In this document: in pieces, positions 50,026 to 61,844 of the stretch | Numbering within the stretch: the stretch's first letter is position 1 | Layout: every line of letters starts with the position of its first letter | Position numbers and translations under genes: made by a program | Assembly: GCF_007677725.1 (NCBI RefSeq) | Contig: NZ_VEDF01000004.1 | Location: 372,001-436,000 of the forward strand | DNA length: 64,000 nucleotides | Direction of reading: 5' to 3' | DNA from: Pseudomonas sp. URMO17WK12:I11 | GTDB taxonomy: Bacteria > Pseudomonadota > Gammaproteobacteria > Pseudomonadales > Pseudomonadaceae | The notes under the pieces: model-generated | Seen by the model: only the letters and a program-made list of their open reading frames with translations | What the model was told of the DNA's origin: nothing | The model's database searches: none

Positions 50026-50061
50026 TGAGCCTCCCCCTCCCAGCCAGTTTTTCATGTATGA

Positions 50062-51471
<1,410 letters not shown>

Positions 51472-51487
51472 GCGCAGCGCCTCGCTC

Positions 51488-51513
51488 AACGCCCGGCCTA
51501 GCCGGGCGTTTTT
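51488..51513 (+). terminator. Rho-independent terminator after purB
   Basis: AACGCCCGGC and GCCGGGCGTT arms around CTA form a 10-bp stem followed by T-run. Confidence 0.95.
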
Positions 51514-51552
51514 ATTCCCGGACAAAAATTACGTTTTATCAATAGGTTGAAC

Positions 51553-52719
51553 ATGAATCCTGATACTCCACTGCAGCTGCTCGGCGGCATTTCGGCCCGC
51601 GAATTCATGCGCGACTACTGGCAAAAGAAGCCACTGCTGGTGCGCCAGGCCTTCCCAGACTTCGAAAGCCCGATCGACCCGGACGAACTGGCAGGCCTGG
51701 CGCTGGAAGAAGAAGTCGAGTCGCGCATCGTGCTCGAGCACGGCGCCCATCCATGGGAGCTGCGCCGCGGCCCGTTCACTGAAGAAACCTTCGCCGAACT
51801 GCCGGAAAAAGACTGGACCTTGCTGGTTCAGGCGGTCGACCAATTCGTCCCGGAAGTCGCGCAGCTGCTGGAGCATTTCCGCTTTCTGCCGAGCTGGCGT
51901 ATCGATGATGTGATGATCAGCTTCGCCACGCCAGGCGGCAGCGTCGGTCCGCACTTCGACAACTACGATGTATTCCTGCTTCAAGGCCATGGTGAGCGCA
52001 ACTGGAAAGTGGGTCAGATGTGCAACAGCGACAGCGCGCTGCTCGAGCATGCCGACCTGCGTATCCTGGCTGATTTCGAACAGACCGGCGAGTGGACCCT
52101 GGAGCCCGGCGACATGCTCTACCTGCCGCCACGTCTGGCTCACTACGGCGTTGCGGTCGACAACTGCCTGACGTATTCGGTTGGCTTCCGCGCCCCGAGC
52201 GCCGCGGAAGTGTTGACTCACTTCACCGACTTCCTCGGCCAGTTCCTGCCCGATGAAGAGCGCTACAGCGACGCCGACGCACAGCCCGTCAGCGACCCGC
52301 ACCAGATTCAGCACGAAGCGCTGGATCGTCTGAAAGCGTTGATGGACAAGCACATGGGCGACAAGGACCTGCTGCTCACCTGGTTTGGCCAGTTCATGAC
52401 CGAACCGCGCTATCCCGAGCAAGTGGTGGGCGACGACTTGAGCGAAGACGAGCTGATCGACGCTCTGGAAGACGGCGCCATCCTGATCCGCAATCCGGCC
52501 GCGCGCCTGGCCTGGTCCGAACTGAACGACGACCTCATGCTGTTCGCCAGTGGTCGCAGCTGCCCGCTGCCGGCCAAGTTGCGCGACCTGTTGAAGCTGG
52601 TGTGCTCGGCCGACGCGTTACACATCGACAACCTTGAGCAATGGCTGCAGGATGAAGATGGCCTTATGCTGGTACAGCAGTTGATCAAACAAGGAAGCCT
52701 GGGATTCGCCAATGAATAA
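51553..52719 (+). CDS. roxA: Ribosomal oxygenase: 50S protein L16 3-hydroxylase (YcfD/RoxA type, JmjC cupin)
   Basis: The 388-residue protein has the iron-binding HxD in GSVGPHFDNYDVFLLQGHGE and the second His in LPPRLAHYGVAV, as in JmjC-type 2-oxoglutarate oxygenases. The N-terminal FMRDYWQKKPLLVRQAF is typical for YcfD, which hydroxylates an Arg of ribosomal protein L16. The C-terminal part is a winged-helix-like dimer domain. I use the ATG at 51553, not the TTG two codons upstream. Its end overlaps the GNAT gene by eight bases. Confidence 0.93.
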   Translation: MNPDTPLQLLGGISAREFMRDYWQKKPLLVRQAFPDFESPIDPDELAGLALEEEVESRIVLEHGAHPWELRRGPFTEETFAELPEKDWTLLVQAVDQFVPEVAQLLEHFRFLPSWRIDDVMISFATPGGSVGPHFDNYDVFLLQGHGERNWKVGQMCNSDSALLEHADLRILADFEQTGEWTLEPGDMLYLPPRLAHYGVAVDNCLTYSVGFRAPSAAEVLTHFTDFLGQFLPDEERYSDADAQPVSDPHQIQHEALDRLKALMDKHMGDKDLLLTWFGQFMTEPRYPEQVVGDDLSEDELIDALEDGAILIRNPAARLAWSELNDDLMLFASGRSCPLPAKLRDLLKLVCSADALHIDNLEQWLQDEDGLMLVQQLIKQGSLGFANE

Positions 52720-53140
52720 GATTCGTGTCCGCCTTGCCGACTGGCACAAGGACAACGCCGACATCCGCCGCATCCGCGAGACCGTGTTCATCGCCGAGCA
52801 GCATGTGCCGCCGGAGCTTGAATGGGACTCGGATGATCCGGGCGCTGCGCATTTCCTGGCCCTGGAAGGCGATTACCCGATTGGCACGGCTCGCCTGCTG
52901 CCCGACGGCACCATTGGCCGAGTCTCGGTGCTCAAGGATTGGCGCGGCCTCAAGGTAGGCGACGCGTTGATGTACGCGGTGATCGAAGAAGCGCAGAATC
53001 GTGATCTGAGCCAACAGACGCTCAGTGCTCAGGTTCACGCGACGCCGTTCTACGAGCGCCTGGGCTTTCGTGTCATCAGTGAGGAATTCCTCGAGGCAGG
53101 CATTCCCCACGTCGACATGGTGCGCGATTCACGCGCCTGA
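52712..53140 (+). CDS. GNAT-family N-acetyltransferase (ElaA-like)
   Basis: The 142-residue protein has the acetyl-CoA-binding stretch IGRVSVLKDWRGLKVGDALM, where the R/Q-x-x-G-x-G/A loop is RGLKVGDA, plus the terminal FYERLGFRVISEEFLEAGIP. The opening HKDNADIRRIRETVFIAEQH fits small YjcF/ElaA-type enzymes. The substrate is unknown. It overlaps the L16 hydroxylase gene and is translationally coupled to it. Confidence 0.92.
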   Translation: MNKIRVRLADWHKDNADIRRIRETVFIAEQHVPPELEWDSDDPGAAHFLALEGDYPIGTARLLPDGTIGRVSVLKDWRGLKVGDALMYAVIEEAQNRDLSQQTLSAQVHATPFYERLGFRVISEEFLEAGIPHVDMVRDSRA

Positions 53141-53279
53141 TCCGGCAGTGCGTCGCTCCCCCAGCGGGAGCGCGCAACTGCAAGCAACATAAAACTGTAC
53201 ATCCATACAGATAAAGCTTGCCTGTGCGCCCACGCTTGCGCATCCTAGCCCGAACATTTCAGATAAAGCGTTTCCGGCC

Positions 53280-55244
53280 ATGCGCCTGTATCTCTGCGAA
53301 AAACCCTCCCAGGCCAAAGATATCGCTAAAGTACTCGGTGCCAACCGCAAGGGCGACGGCTGCTGGCAAGGTACCGATGTGTGCGTCACCTGGTGCGTCG
53401 GCCATCTGCTGGAAACAGCGCCACCCGACAGCTACGACGCGCGTTACAAGCGCTGGAACCTGACTGACCTGCCCATCATTCCGCAGAGCTGGAAGATGCT
53501 GGTGAAGCCCAAGACTGCTAGCCAGTTCAAGGCCGTCAAGCGGCTGCTGGGCGAAGCGCACGAACTGGTGATCGCTACCGACGCCGACCGTGAAGGCGAA
53601 ATGATCGCCCGCGAGCTGATCGAGCACTGCCGCTACCGCGGCCCCATCCAGCGCTTGTGGCTATCGGCCCTGGATGATGCCTCGATACGCAAGGCGCTGG
53701 CGCACCTGCTACCGGGTCAGCAGACCTTCAACCTGTATCATTCGGCCTTGGGCCGATCTCGCGCCGATTGGCTGATCGGCATGAACATGAGCCGGCTTTT
53801 CACCCTGCTGGGTCAACAGTCCGGTTATCAAGGGGTACTGCCCGTGGGCCGGGTGCAAACCCCTACCCTGCGCCTGGTCGTGGACCGTGATCGCAGCATC
53901 GCCGATTTTGTGCCAGTGCCGTTCTGGGCCATCGAAGTCCAGCTGCAAAGCGCGGGTCATCTGTTCAATGCACACTGGCGCGCACCTGACGAACACTGCG
54001 ATGACCAAGGCCGGTGCCTGAACCAAGCACTGGCACAGCAAGCAGCGGCCGACATGCAGGCAGCCGCTGTTGCGCAGGTTTTGAACGTGGCCACCGAGCG
54101 CGTGCGTGAAGCTGCGCCACTGCCCTTCGACCTCGGCACGCTGCAAGAGCTGTGCTCGAAAAAGCTCGGCCTGGGCGCGCAGGAGACTTTGGATATCGCC
54201 CAGGCGTTGTATGAAACCCACAAACTGATCACCTACCCGCGCAGTGACTGCGGGTACTTGCCGGTGAGCCAACACGGCGAAGCGCCCGCTATTCTCGCTG
54301 CGCTGCAGCGTGCCGATGCCAGCCTGGCGCCATTGCAGGCGCACCTGCAGCCGCAACGCCGATCACGGGCCTGGAACGACGCCAAGGTCAGCGCCCACCA
54401 CGGCATCATCCCCACCGCAGCGGCCAGCGACCCCGCTCGCTTGCCTGCCAAGCACAAGGCGGTCTATACCCTGATCCGCGCGCGTTACCTCGCGCAGTTC
54501 TTGCCCAACCATGAGTACGACCGCACCCAGGCCGAGCTCGACTGCGCAAGTCACGCCTTGCGGGCGGTGGGCAAACAGATCGTCGAGCCAGGCTGGCGCC
54601 GCGCCCTGCCAGAGGCATTGACGCCGCCCAAAGGTCGCGAAGCGCAGCCGGCTCAGGTCCTCCCTCCCCTGCAACAAGGGCTGGCATGTGCCGTGCAAGG
54701 CGTACAACTCAAGGATCTGTGGACCCAGCCGCCCAAACCCTTCACCGAAGGCGACCTGATCAAAGCCATGAAAAATGTCGCCAAGCTGGTGGACGACCCA
54801 CGCCTGAAGCAGAAGCTCAAGGAAACTACCGGCATTGGCACGGAGGCGACGCGCGCCAGTATCATCCAGGGCCTGCTTGACCGTGGCTACCTGGTCAAGC
54901 AGGGTAAGGCCCTGTCGGCGACGCCGGCCGCGTGCAGCCTGATCGACGCGGTGCCTCGGGCGATCGCCGATCCCGGCACCACAGCCATCTGGGAGCAGGC
55001 GCTGGATATGGTGCAAAGCGGCGAGATGAGCCTGGAAGCATTCGTTGCACGGCAGTCGGCCTGGATGGGCAAATTGGTCGAACGCTGCCGCTCGATGCGC
55101 ATGACCATCACTGGGCCTGCCGTGGGCAAATCACCACCGTGGAAGAAAAAGCGCCGTGCTGGTGGCCAGAGCAAAGCGGCCGAGGGCAAGGCCAAGGCCA
55201 AGGCCAGCAAGCCGCGACAGTCCAGGCGTAAAAGCAGCGGTTGA
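53280..55244 (+). CDS. topB: DNA topoisomerase III
   Basis: The 654-residue type IA topoisomerase begins MRLYLCEKPSQAKDIAKVLG (TOPRIM) and has the acidic DADREGEMIARELIEHCRYR. The active-site tyrosine is in KLITYPRSDCGYLPVSQHG near residue 318. The C-terminal 40 residues are rich in Lys and Arg, replacing zinc fingers. It decatenates DNA and resolves recombination intermediates, usually with RecQ. It is the last core gene before strain-variable DNA. Confidence 0.97.
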   Translation: MRLYLCEKPSQAKDIAKVLGANRKGDGCWQGTDVCVTWCVGHLLETAPPDSYDARYKRWNLTDLPIIPQSWKMLVKPKTASQFKAVKRLLGEAHELVIATDADREGEMIARELIEHCRYRGPIQRLWLSALDDASIRKALAHLLPGQQTFNLYHSALGRSRADWLIGMNMSRLFTLLGQQSGYQGVLPVGRVQTPTLRLVVDRDRSIADFVPVPFWAIEVQLQSAGHLFNAHWRAPDEHCDDQGRCLNQALAQQAAADMQAAAVAQVLNVATERVREAAPLPFDLGTLQELCSKKLGLGAQETLDIAQALYETHKLITYPRSDCGYLPVSQHGEAPAILAALQRADASLAPLQAHLQPQRRSRAWNDAKVSAHHGIIPTAAASDPARLPAKHKAVYTLIRARYLAQFLPNHEYDRTQAELDCASHALRAVGKQIVEPGWRRALPEALTPPKGREAQPAQVLPPLQQGLACAVQGVQLKDLWTQPPKPFTEGDLIKAMKNVAKLVDDPRLKQKLKETTGIGTEATRASIIQGLLDRGYLVKQGKALSATPAACSLIDAVPRAIADPGTTAIWEQALDMVQSGEMSLEAFVARQSAWMGKLVERCRSMRMTITGPAVGKSPPWKKKRRAGGQSKAAEGKAKAKASKPRQSRRKSSG

Positions 55245-55249
55245 TCGGC

Positions 55250-55966
55250 TTAGCGAACCCGCCTAAGTTTTGCCGCCTTCAAGCGCCTGTACAGCGCCAT
55301 GACCGGCCGTAAGATCGCCAACCGGTCGAATATCGACAGTGTATGCAGGTCAGTGCGCGAAGGCCTCTGGTAACCCAGATTCCAGGTGAAGTAGTACGCT
55401 TGGATGCTCTTGTCGGTATGGATCAGCGTGTTTAGCGCTGCATCGTAATGCATAGACCCGCCCTCTGGATGTCCCGGTGGACGCTCCAGCACTTGAGTGA
55501 GAAACGCACGCAATTTAGCCAGGCTCTTGCCATTCACCGCATAGAAGTGAGTGAGGTGAATCGGTCCGTCCACCAACGCCCAGCCGGGTTCATCGGCGTT
55601 GCCTTCACAGGAGTGGCCCAAGTACAGAATGTCCCACTCCAACCCTCGTAACGCTTCGACAGCTTGCTTGCCAAATGTACCGATGCGCTGTGAAAACTGA
55701 ATGTCGTCTTCCAGAATGAGCACGTTGTCGACGTTGAGCCGCTCGGCTTCTTCGAGGATGCCCAAGTGGCTCAAGAAGCATCCCCGCGCACCGATACTCG
55801 GAAATCCCTCTTGAGCGTCAGGTTGAACGGCAGCATAGAAGCCGATTTTTTCGTTATCCAGAGCAAAGCCGTGGCGAGCGAATTCAGCTGTCGTTTCCTG
55901 ACGGCGGTCGGTTCTGGCAGGTATGTTGATGATCCGGGTTCGATCAAAATACTCGATTACATTCAT
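55250..55966 (-). CDS. Glycosyltransferase family 25 (LPS-type)
   Basis: The 238-residue protein has the GT25 pattern: RIINIPARTDRRQETTAEF near the start, GARGCFLSHLGILEEAE and the acidic VLILEDDIQFSQR. No signal peptide or membrane segment is seen. Such enzymes add a sugar, often galactose, to lipooligosaccharide or glycoprotein. It is convergent with topB (5 bp apart) and downstream of the flippase gene in the same direction, so a two-gene surface-sugar unit is likely. Confidence 0.88.
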   Translation of the reverse strand: MNVIEYFDRTRIINIPARTDRRQETTAEFARHGFALDNEKIGFYAAVQPDAQEGFPSIGARGCFLSHLGILEEAERLNVDNVLILEDDIQFSQRIGTFGKQAVEALRGLEWDILYLGHSCEGNADEPGWALVDGPIHLTHFYAVNGKSLAKLRAFLTQVLERPPGHPEGGSMHYDAALNTLIHTDKSIQAYYFTWNLGYQRPSRTDLHTLSIFDRLAILRPVMALYRRLKAAKLRRVR

Positions 55967-56021
55967 CTTTCAGTCCTTCGTACCACTGATCGACGCCACG
56001 AAATTGCAAGCCTGAAGCAGC

Positions 56022-57392
56022 TCACATGAACAGTTTGCTAAGCAACTCGCCGCATAACGCGCCAATGAGCAGTACCGGTAGCACCAGCAGCTCGCGCTTG
56101 ATGCTCAACATGCCCAATTGGTGGCTGACCTTGAAGATCAGGAACAATGTGAAGAAGGTATGCAGGGCCACGCCCCACAGCGCGTAGTGCACACCGCCGA
56201 TCGCCAGCAGCAGCGGCATCAGCGTGAACAGCGCGACCACACGGATGATGTTGTCCATCGCCATGTACTTGGTCAGGCCGAGCGCCATCCATATCTGCTG
56301 GGTTAGGCTGTAGCGCAAGGTGAACAGCGATAGCGACAGCACTGCCATCATCTCGCCGGCGTCATGGTAGCGCTCGTCGTATAACCATTGAATGATCAGC
56401 GGGCTGGCGGTGAATAGAAAGCCGCAGGTGAACAGCGTCAGCACATCGAACATCAAGCGAAAGCGAAAGTACAGCTGGCGCAGACGGTCCTTGTCGCCGC
56501 TGCGGGCGGCTTCGCTGAAAGCCGGCAAGGCTACTGCCCCGGCCAAGCGCAACAGGCTGGTCTGAAATGCAGCGAGGATACCGATGGCAATCGAATACAC
56601 CCCCAACTGCGCCACCGTCATGCTGCCGCCAAACCAGATGCGGTCGCCCTGCATCGCCAACACCCCCACCGCCGAGGAGAGAAACACCCAGCGTCCGTAG
56701 TTCATGATTTCCTTGAGGGCGACCGGGTCCCACTGTGGGCGATCTCGATGCCCAGGAAAGATCATGTGGCTAAGCACCGTGGTAACCAGCGTCGACACCA
56801 AGCCCGCCGCCACCAGCGCCCAGATCGACCGGGTCAGGTAGCCAATGATCAGCATTACCAGCAAACCTGCCACTTGCGATACCAGTTCGACCAACACCAC
56901 TTTCTTCTGTTGGAAGGTGCGAATGGCCACGTCGATCTTGGTCGACTGGAAGGCGAAGATAATCGCGAAGAATCCAGTGACCGCCAATACCCCCGGCAAC
57001 TCCGGTGCTGCATAGGTGGAATGCGCTGGCCACACTTGGTAAAGCTGTGACACCCAAGCGCCCAGCGCGACCAACTGCATGACCACGAACAATCCGAAGC
57101 CGCGGATGATCTGTAGCGACCACACCGTATTGAGAAACAACGGCTCGTCGCCGCGCGGGCTTTGAATGATGTTCTGGCGCAGTCCCACATCCGACAGCAA
57201 CAGCAGCAACACGGACACGGTGGTGGCGATGGCCATGAGACCGAACATTTCCGGCAGCAACAAACGGGTGATCAACAGGTTGCCACCCAAGCGGATCACC
57301 TGGGAGGCAACAATGGAGCCGATATTCAGCGCCCCAGCCAACAGCACGCGTTTGCGAAGACTTTGCGGGGACGGGACATCGATCGTAGACAT
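56022..57392 (-). CDS. Oligosaccharide flippase (Wzx/MOP type)
   Basis: The 456-residue protein has about 12-14 hydrophobic segments and the family order: GGNLLITRLLLPEMFGLMAI near the start and YGRWVFLSSAVGVLAMQGDR in the second half. It would flip lipid-linked sugars or repeat units across the inner membrane. It is upstream of the GT25 gene. The divergent spacer to its right contains a lux-box-like palindrome, so density-dependent control is possible. Confidence 0.9.
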   Translation of the reverse strand: MSTIDVPSPQSLRKRVLLAGALNIGSIVASQVIRLGGNLLITRLLLPEMFGLMAIATTVSVLLLLLSDVGLRQNIIQSPRGDEPLFLNTVWSLQIIRGFGLFVVMQLVALGAWVSQLYQVWPAHSTYAAPELPGVLAVTGFFAIIFAFQSTKIDVAIRTFQQKKVVLVELVSQVAGLLVMLIIGYLTRSIWALVAAGLVSTLVTTVLSHMIFPGHRDRPQWDPVALKEIMNYGRWVFLSSAVGVLAMQGDRIWFGGSMTVAQLGVYSIAIGILAAFQTSLLRLAGAVALPAFSEAARSGDKDRLRQLYFRFRLMFDVLTLFTCGFLFTASPLIIQWLYDERYHDAGEMMAVLSLSLFTLRYSLTQQIWMALGLTKYMAMDNIIRVVALFTLMPLLLAIGGVHYALWGVALHTFFTLFLIFKVSHQLGMLSIKRELLVLPVLLIGALCGELLSKLFM

Positions 57393-57490
57393 GGCACCCA
57401 GAGACCTGATTTTTCAAGACGTTACTATAGTCGCGATCTGCCATATCGCTAAGGGGCGGGTCAGGTGTTTTTATTGATATTTGCGAAAAC

Positions 57491-57514
57491 GCACCTAGCA
57501 TTTTTGCTAGTTGC
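57491..57514. promoter_or_regulatory. lux-box-like palindrome
   Basis: The core CTAGCATTTTTGCTAG is a perfect inverted repeat of the CT-N12-AG form used by LuxR/LasR-type regulators. Three more paired bases (GCA/TGC) lie outside, with one mismatch between. Its centre is about 110 bp from the start codon on each side, in the middle of the flippase/LuxR-domain divergent region. Binding is inferred. Confidence 0.6.
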
Positions 57515-57611
57515 GCTTGAGCATGATCAAGCGTGAAATGAAGGGCCACAGCCACCGCTTGCATCGCTGGCGTTGACGTCAAAGAATGCGCGCATTCTAC
57601 AGGGAGGTTCC

Positions 57612-58106
57612 ATGCTTGACTGCACGGCAGAGGACTGGCCGCATGCGTGCGACTTTCCTACGCTCTTGGAGAAATTACCCCGGCTCATCCATACGCTGGG
57701 GTTTCACTATTTTCATTTCGCCTACGTATCTGATCGCCGTAACGTCACGGAAGGAAACCTGCTGCCAGGTGGTGCACAGCTCGTGCAAGCGGCCCTGGGG
57801 ACTCGACCTGAGCATGCCCGATATTCCAACCTGCCATTGCTGTGGGACACCCAGACGTTTCGCAGGTCACCAGATCGGTGGCGCGAGGCCCATGCGCTGG
57901 GCCTTCGTCATGGCTGGATACAACCCGTTAGGCTTGGCTTGGCTTCGAGCTACCTGGCAGTATTGAGGCCCCATGTCAGCGTGTCACGCGACGAACTGTA
58001 TCTGAAGTCGGCGTGGATCATGTGGCTGAGCGAGCGCCTGCACCTTGCCGTTGAATACAGCGATGGCGCGCCTGACTCAGGCAATCATTGTCTTGACCGA
58101 CAGTGA
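57612..58106 (+). CDS. LuxR-type autoinducer-binding domain protein without HTH
   Basis: The 164-residue protein matches the N-terminal domain of LuxR-family regulators: HTLGFHYFHFAYVSD, SNLPLLWDTQTFRRSPDRW and EAHALGLRHGWIQPVRLG. The C-terminal DNA-binding domain is absent, and the stop is not followed by an HTH in another frame. The part that normally holds the AHL-contacting Trp, Tyr and Asp (YPxxW...DP) is shortened and lacks those residues, so ligand binding may be lost or changed. AGGGAGG before the ATG supports expression. It could act by pairing with a full-length LuxR protein, as an antagonist. It may also be a degenerate remnant. Confidence 0.72.
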   Translation: MLDCTAEDWPHACDFPTLLEKLPRLIHTLGFHYFHFAYVSDRRNVTEGNLLPGGAQLVQAALGTRPEHARYSNLPLLWDTQTFRRSPDRWREAHALGLRHGWIQPVRLGLASSYLAVLRPHVSVSRDELYLKSAWIMWLSERLHLAVEYSDGAPDSGNHCLDRQ

Positions 58107-58236
58107 TTGCCTGAGCCGAAGCACGATCTCCAGTCACAGCCAATCAGCTAGGTGAGGACAACCAAAGCCAGTGCCGCTTGCCCGTTCAGCCACAAGCTCG
58201 CCTCTCGGCGATTACCTGATACACATCGCGCTTAGC

Positions 58237-61200
58237 CTATCGGCGAGCCCGCGCCGTCTGCAGTGCCTTGGACGAGTACTGCAACAACCCGCGTGGTAAC
58301 TGGAACCCTTCGAACGGCTGTTGAGTGATCGGGTTGAATGCTTTCTCAGCACTCAGCCTGTAGCGCATTACGCCGTCTGCGGTGCTGAAACTCAGGTCCA
58401 CGCTGGTTGCCGTGCGGCCAATGAGCGATCCACGGCTGAGTAAGCGAAACATCGACCACGGACCGCGATACTCCAGGCTGCTGCTATTACCGTTCTGCCT
58501 GAGCAAGGTCAGGTTGCTGCGCACATGCTGGCTCAACGTATTTGGCCAGACGATGCCGGTGATCTGGCGCGGACCATGGGTATAGGAAATCAGCTGCCCG
58601 TCTAGATCCAGCAGACTGGTGCGCTGATTGGCACTGAGCCCCAGCGGTTCGATGCTGAACTGCACACTCAGGTTGCCACGTTGATCGAAGAACGTTTCGC
58701 GGATGCGGTCTGCCCGCTCAAGTTGCTCGATAATGTCGCTGCGAATCAGCGAGCGCCCGTGTTGGCTGGCCTGCAGAGCTTCGAGGTTGTCTTTCAAGAA
58801 GACCTTCAGGTACTGGTCGTTGAACTGCTGCAACCGCCCCCTCGGTCCGAAGAATGCCTCGAAGTCGTCCAGCGAGGCATCGGGCGCCCGCACCACGAAG
58901 GGGTAGCGGCCAGCCAGGCGCTCCTGAAAAAAGCTGTAAACCTCCGCATCCCAGCGTCGCTCCAGCTCCCGCAAGGCTTCGATGTTGAGCACTTGCGCCG
59001 TTTGATCGGCGACTTTTCTGATCTGGTGGTTGATCGGCTCTGGCAAGCTGGTGGCTACACGTTGCAGGGTGCCGATCGGATCCTGGCCTGTCATCGAGAA
59101 GCGCTGATGCACCGCCTGGAGTGCGGCTTTGCCTCTATCCGGGCTGTCTTGCACCGCCTTGGCGTAATCGTGAACTGCGGTCATCGCGGCAAGGATTTCG
59201 TCGTAATAGCTGGGCTTCTCAGCTGTTGCTCGCAGCATGGCGCTCAGCCCTGCAAAAGCACGCTGAATGGCCAACGCCTGTTGCTGCTCTGGCCTGCCGG
59301 TTGCCGGCCGCAGCGCCTCAGCCTTCTCAAGTGCATCGACGCCCACAGCGGATGAAAGCGAAGTATTGTCTTTGATGGTATCCAGCAGCCGATGCAAAGG
59401 GGCTGCGGGCCCGGTCAGCTGCTGCAGGACCGCAACCCCGTGATCCAGATCGCGGAAGTCAGCCACCGAGAAGGCATTCAAGGCTCGCCGCCAACTGTCG
59501 ATGAAATCGGCGCTGTACAGATTTCGTAACCGTTCGCCCAGCGCCTCGCGGTCGGCATCCGAGTAATCCAACTGGCCGCGCTCACCCAACGCCCACTCAT
59601 CAACCATCGCCAGTTCGGCGAACCGCTGACTGCGGGGTTCGAAGTACTCCTTAAAGCCCTTGGCGGTCAGCATCGGCTCCAAGAGCACGCCTTCGACGTC
59701 GCTGGCACCGGTGGATGACTGATACACCACATCGAAGGCCGGGCCGACCTGATTTCGCAGGTCCAGGCCGCTATGCAGTTGCTCGGCGGCCTGCTGTTTG
59801 AGGCTGGCATAGACCCGCTCTGGCAACGGCATCCTGCGCAACGTCTGCTGTACCTCGGCGATACGCTGGTTGTACTGCGGCAATTCGGTATCGACGTAGG
59901 TCAAGGCGTACTTCAAGTGCCGCATCAGGTCGCCCTGCAACTGCCCCTGGCCTGGGAATTTTTGTTGCCACTGGCGAGCCATCCACTCCTCGACCCATTC
60001 GGGCCGGCGGTTCTGGCGATCCTCCAACATCCGATAAACCCTGAGGGCAGCCATCTGCTGCTCGCTGCCTGGCGGTGCGGCATCCATGGCCTCGATCACT
60101 CCGCTGGCCAGGGCAGGCAAGAAGCGTTTGGAGAGCAGGCCCAAATAGGCCTCATCGATGCGAGGGCCGATGGCACGCCCCTGATACAGCCCCAAATCAG
60201 CAACTCCCGGCCATGCGGCGCGGTAATCGTCAAATACCGAGACCGCGTCGCGGACCTGGTCCAGCGGCCCAAGCAGGTTGCGCCCGGTCGGGTCCAATCG
60301 CTGGTCAACCTCGTGGTAACTGTATTGCTTGCTCTTGGCGAGTACATTGGCGGCCTTGGCGCCATTGATCTCGAAGTAACGCTGCCAACCGGCGATGGCG
60401 ACTGAAAATGCCAGTACGCCCACCCCGGTGCCCACCCAAAGCAGCTGCCGCTTGTTGCGCGCCACGCGAATGTTATCCGCGGCAAGCCCGGATTCCGGAT
60501 AAATGACGCGCTTGAACGCATGCTGGATGAAATAGGCCAATGCCTTGCCCTGTGCCTTGCCTTCAAGCAATGGAAGCCTGGTCTTGTAAGGCTGCGCCGC
60601 CTCACGCACGAAGGCATTGAGCATGTCCCCTTGCTGTACGACCGAAGACCAGTACACGCCACGCACCAAGGCCGGCGTGGTGAAACGGTCGCTTGCCAGC
60701 GTTTCTTTCAGGAAGCCCAGCAGTATCGGGCGCAGCCCGACCAACTGGGCGTGCAACGAGAAAAGACGTGCTCGCAATGGCGCAGCGCCCAACGTATCAA
60801 GCCGGTCCAGCACCTGCTCGAACAATTGGCCGATTAACTGATCGTAGTAAACACCATACTCTTCCAGCCAGGCGTCGAACGTTCCGGTCGCATCGAGCTT
60901 GAAGGTGAAGCCCAGCATCTTTTCCCGCGTGGCCGCAGGAAGGCCGGCATACAGCTGGTCAAAACCATCGAGCAGGTCAAACTTGGTCAGTACTACATAC
61001 AAGGGCAAGCGCGAGCCCAACTGGCTGCTCACTTCGTACAATCGCGTGCGCAACACCTGTGCCAATGCAATGCGCTGCTCGGGTATACGTGCAACAGGGC
61101 GGGCAGGTCGACAACCAGCAACACACCGTTGAGGGCTCTCTGGCTGCGGTTGCGCAGCAGCCAACCTAGCAGGTGTTGCCACAACCTGGCCGGCGCAGCG

Positions 61201-61844
61201 GGCGGTACTTCCGATGCGTCTGCTTCTTCGCCGGGCCAAGCTGAGCGCGACTTCTGGCTGATGAAGGCGCCCGGTGGATCGATGATCACCGCATCATTGC
61301 TGATCCACCAACCGACCGGGTAGGCCAACGCTTGTGCTTGTCGGCCACGCGCCTGCGCTTTGTCGATGCGGGTCAGCGAGAAGCTTTGTTCGGTACGGTC
61401 AATGAAGCTGGTCTTGCCCGCGTGCTGGTCGCCCACCACCAGGTACCAAGGCAATCGATACAAGGCGCGCCGCCCGCCGGCATTTTGCAGAAAGCGCGCA
61501 AGGCCTTGGTCCAAGGCTTTCTCTTGCGCTCGAACGAAGGGTAAGGTTTGGTCAAGTTCCGCGGCCACTGCCTGATTGCGCTCTGCCTGCAGGCGGCGAT
61601 TACGCCTGCGCAGCACGACGAGCCAGCCCAACAACGGCACCAGCACGAGCACCAGGCTCGCCAGCCCACGATGGGCCATTCTGGCCAACGGCTGCTGCTC
61701 ACGCCAGGTCCATTGCGGGCCGAGCCACCAGATGGCAACGAGCAACAGTACAGCGCCCAGCCCGAGCAGCAGTGGCATGGCCAGACCGATACGGGTCACC
61801 AGGGGCAAGCCCCAACGCTTGAGGTGCTTCCACAGTTGATTCAT
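58237..61844 (-). pseudogene. tssM: Type VI secretion protein TssM (IcmF/VasK), interrupted by a frameshift
   Basis: Two frames together encode a TssM of about 1200 residues, the usual size. The first (61844-61029) has two N-terminal membrane segments (LAMPLLLGLGAVLLLVAIWW and LASLVLVLVPLLGWLVVL) and Walker A VVGDQHAGKTSF. It leaves the family pattern after VVDLPALLHV. The second resumes with RIPEQRIALAQVLRTRLYEV and VVLTKFDLLDGF and runs to the typical C-terminus FEGFQLPRGLLQYSS. One missing base near 61086-61096 accounts for this. TssM anchors the membrane complex with TssJ and TssL; without it the system should not fire. A sequencing error is possible. It overlaps tssA by four bases. Confidence 0.85.
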
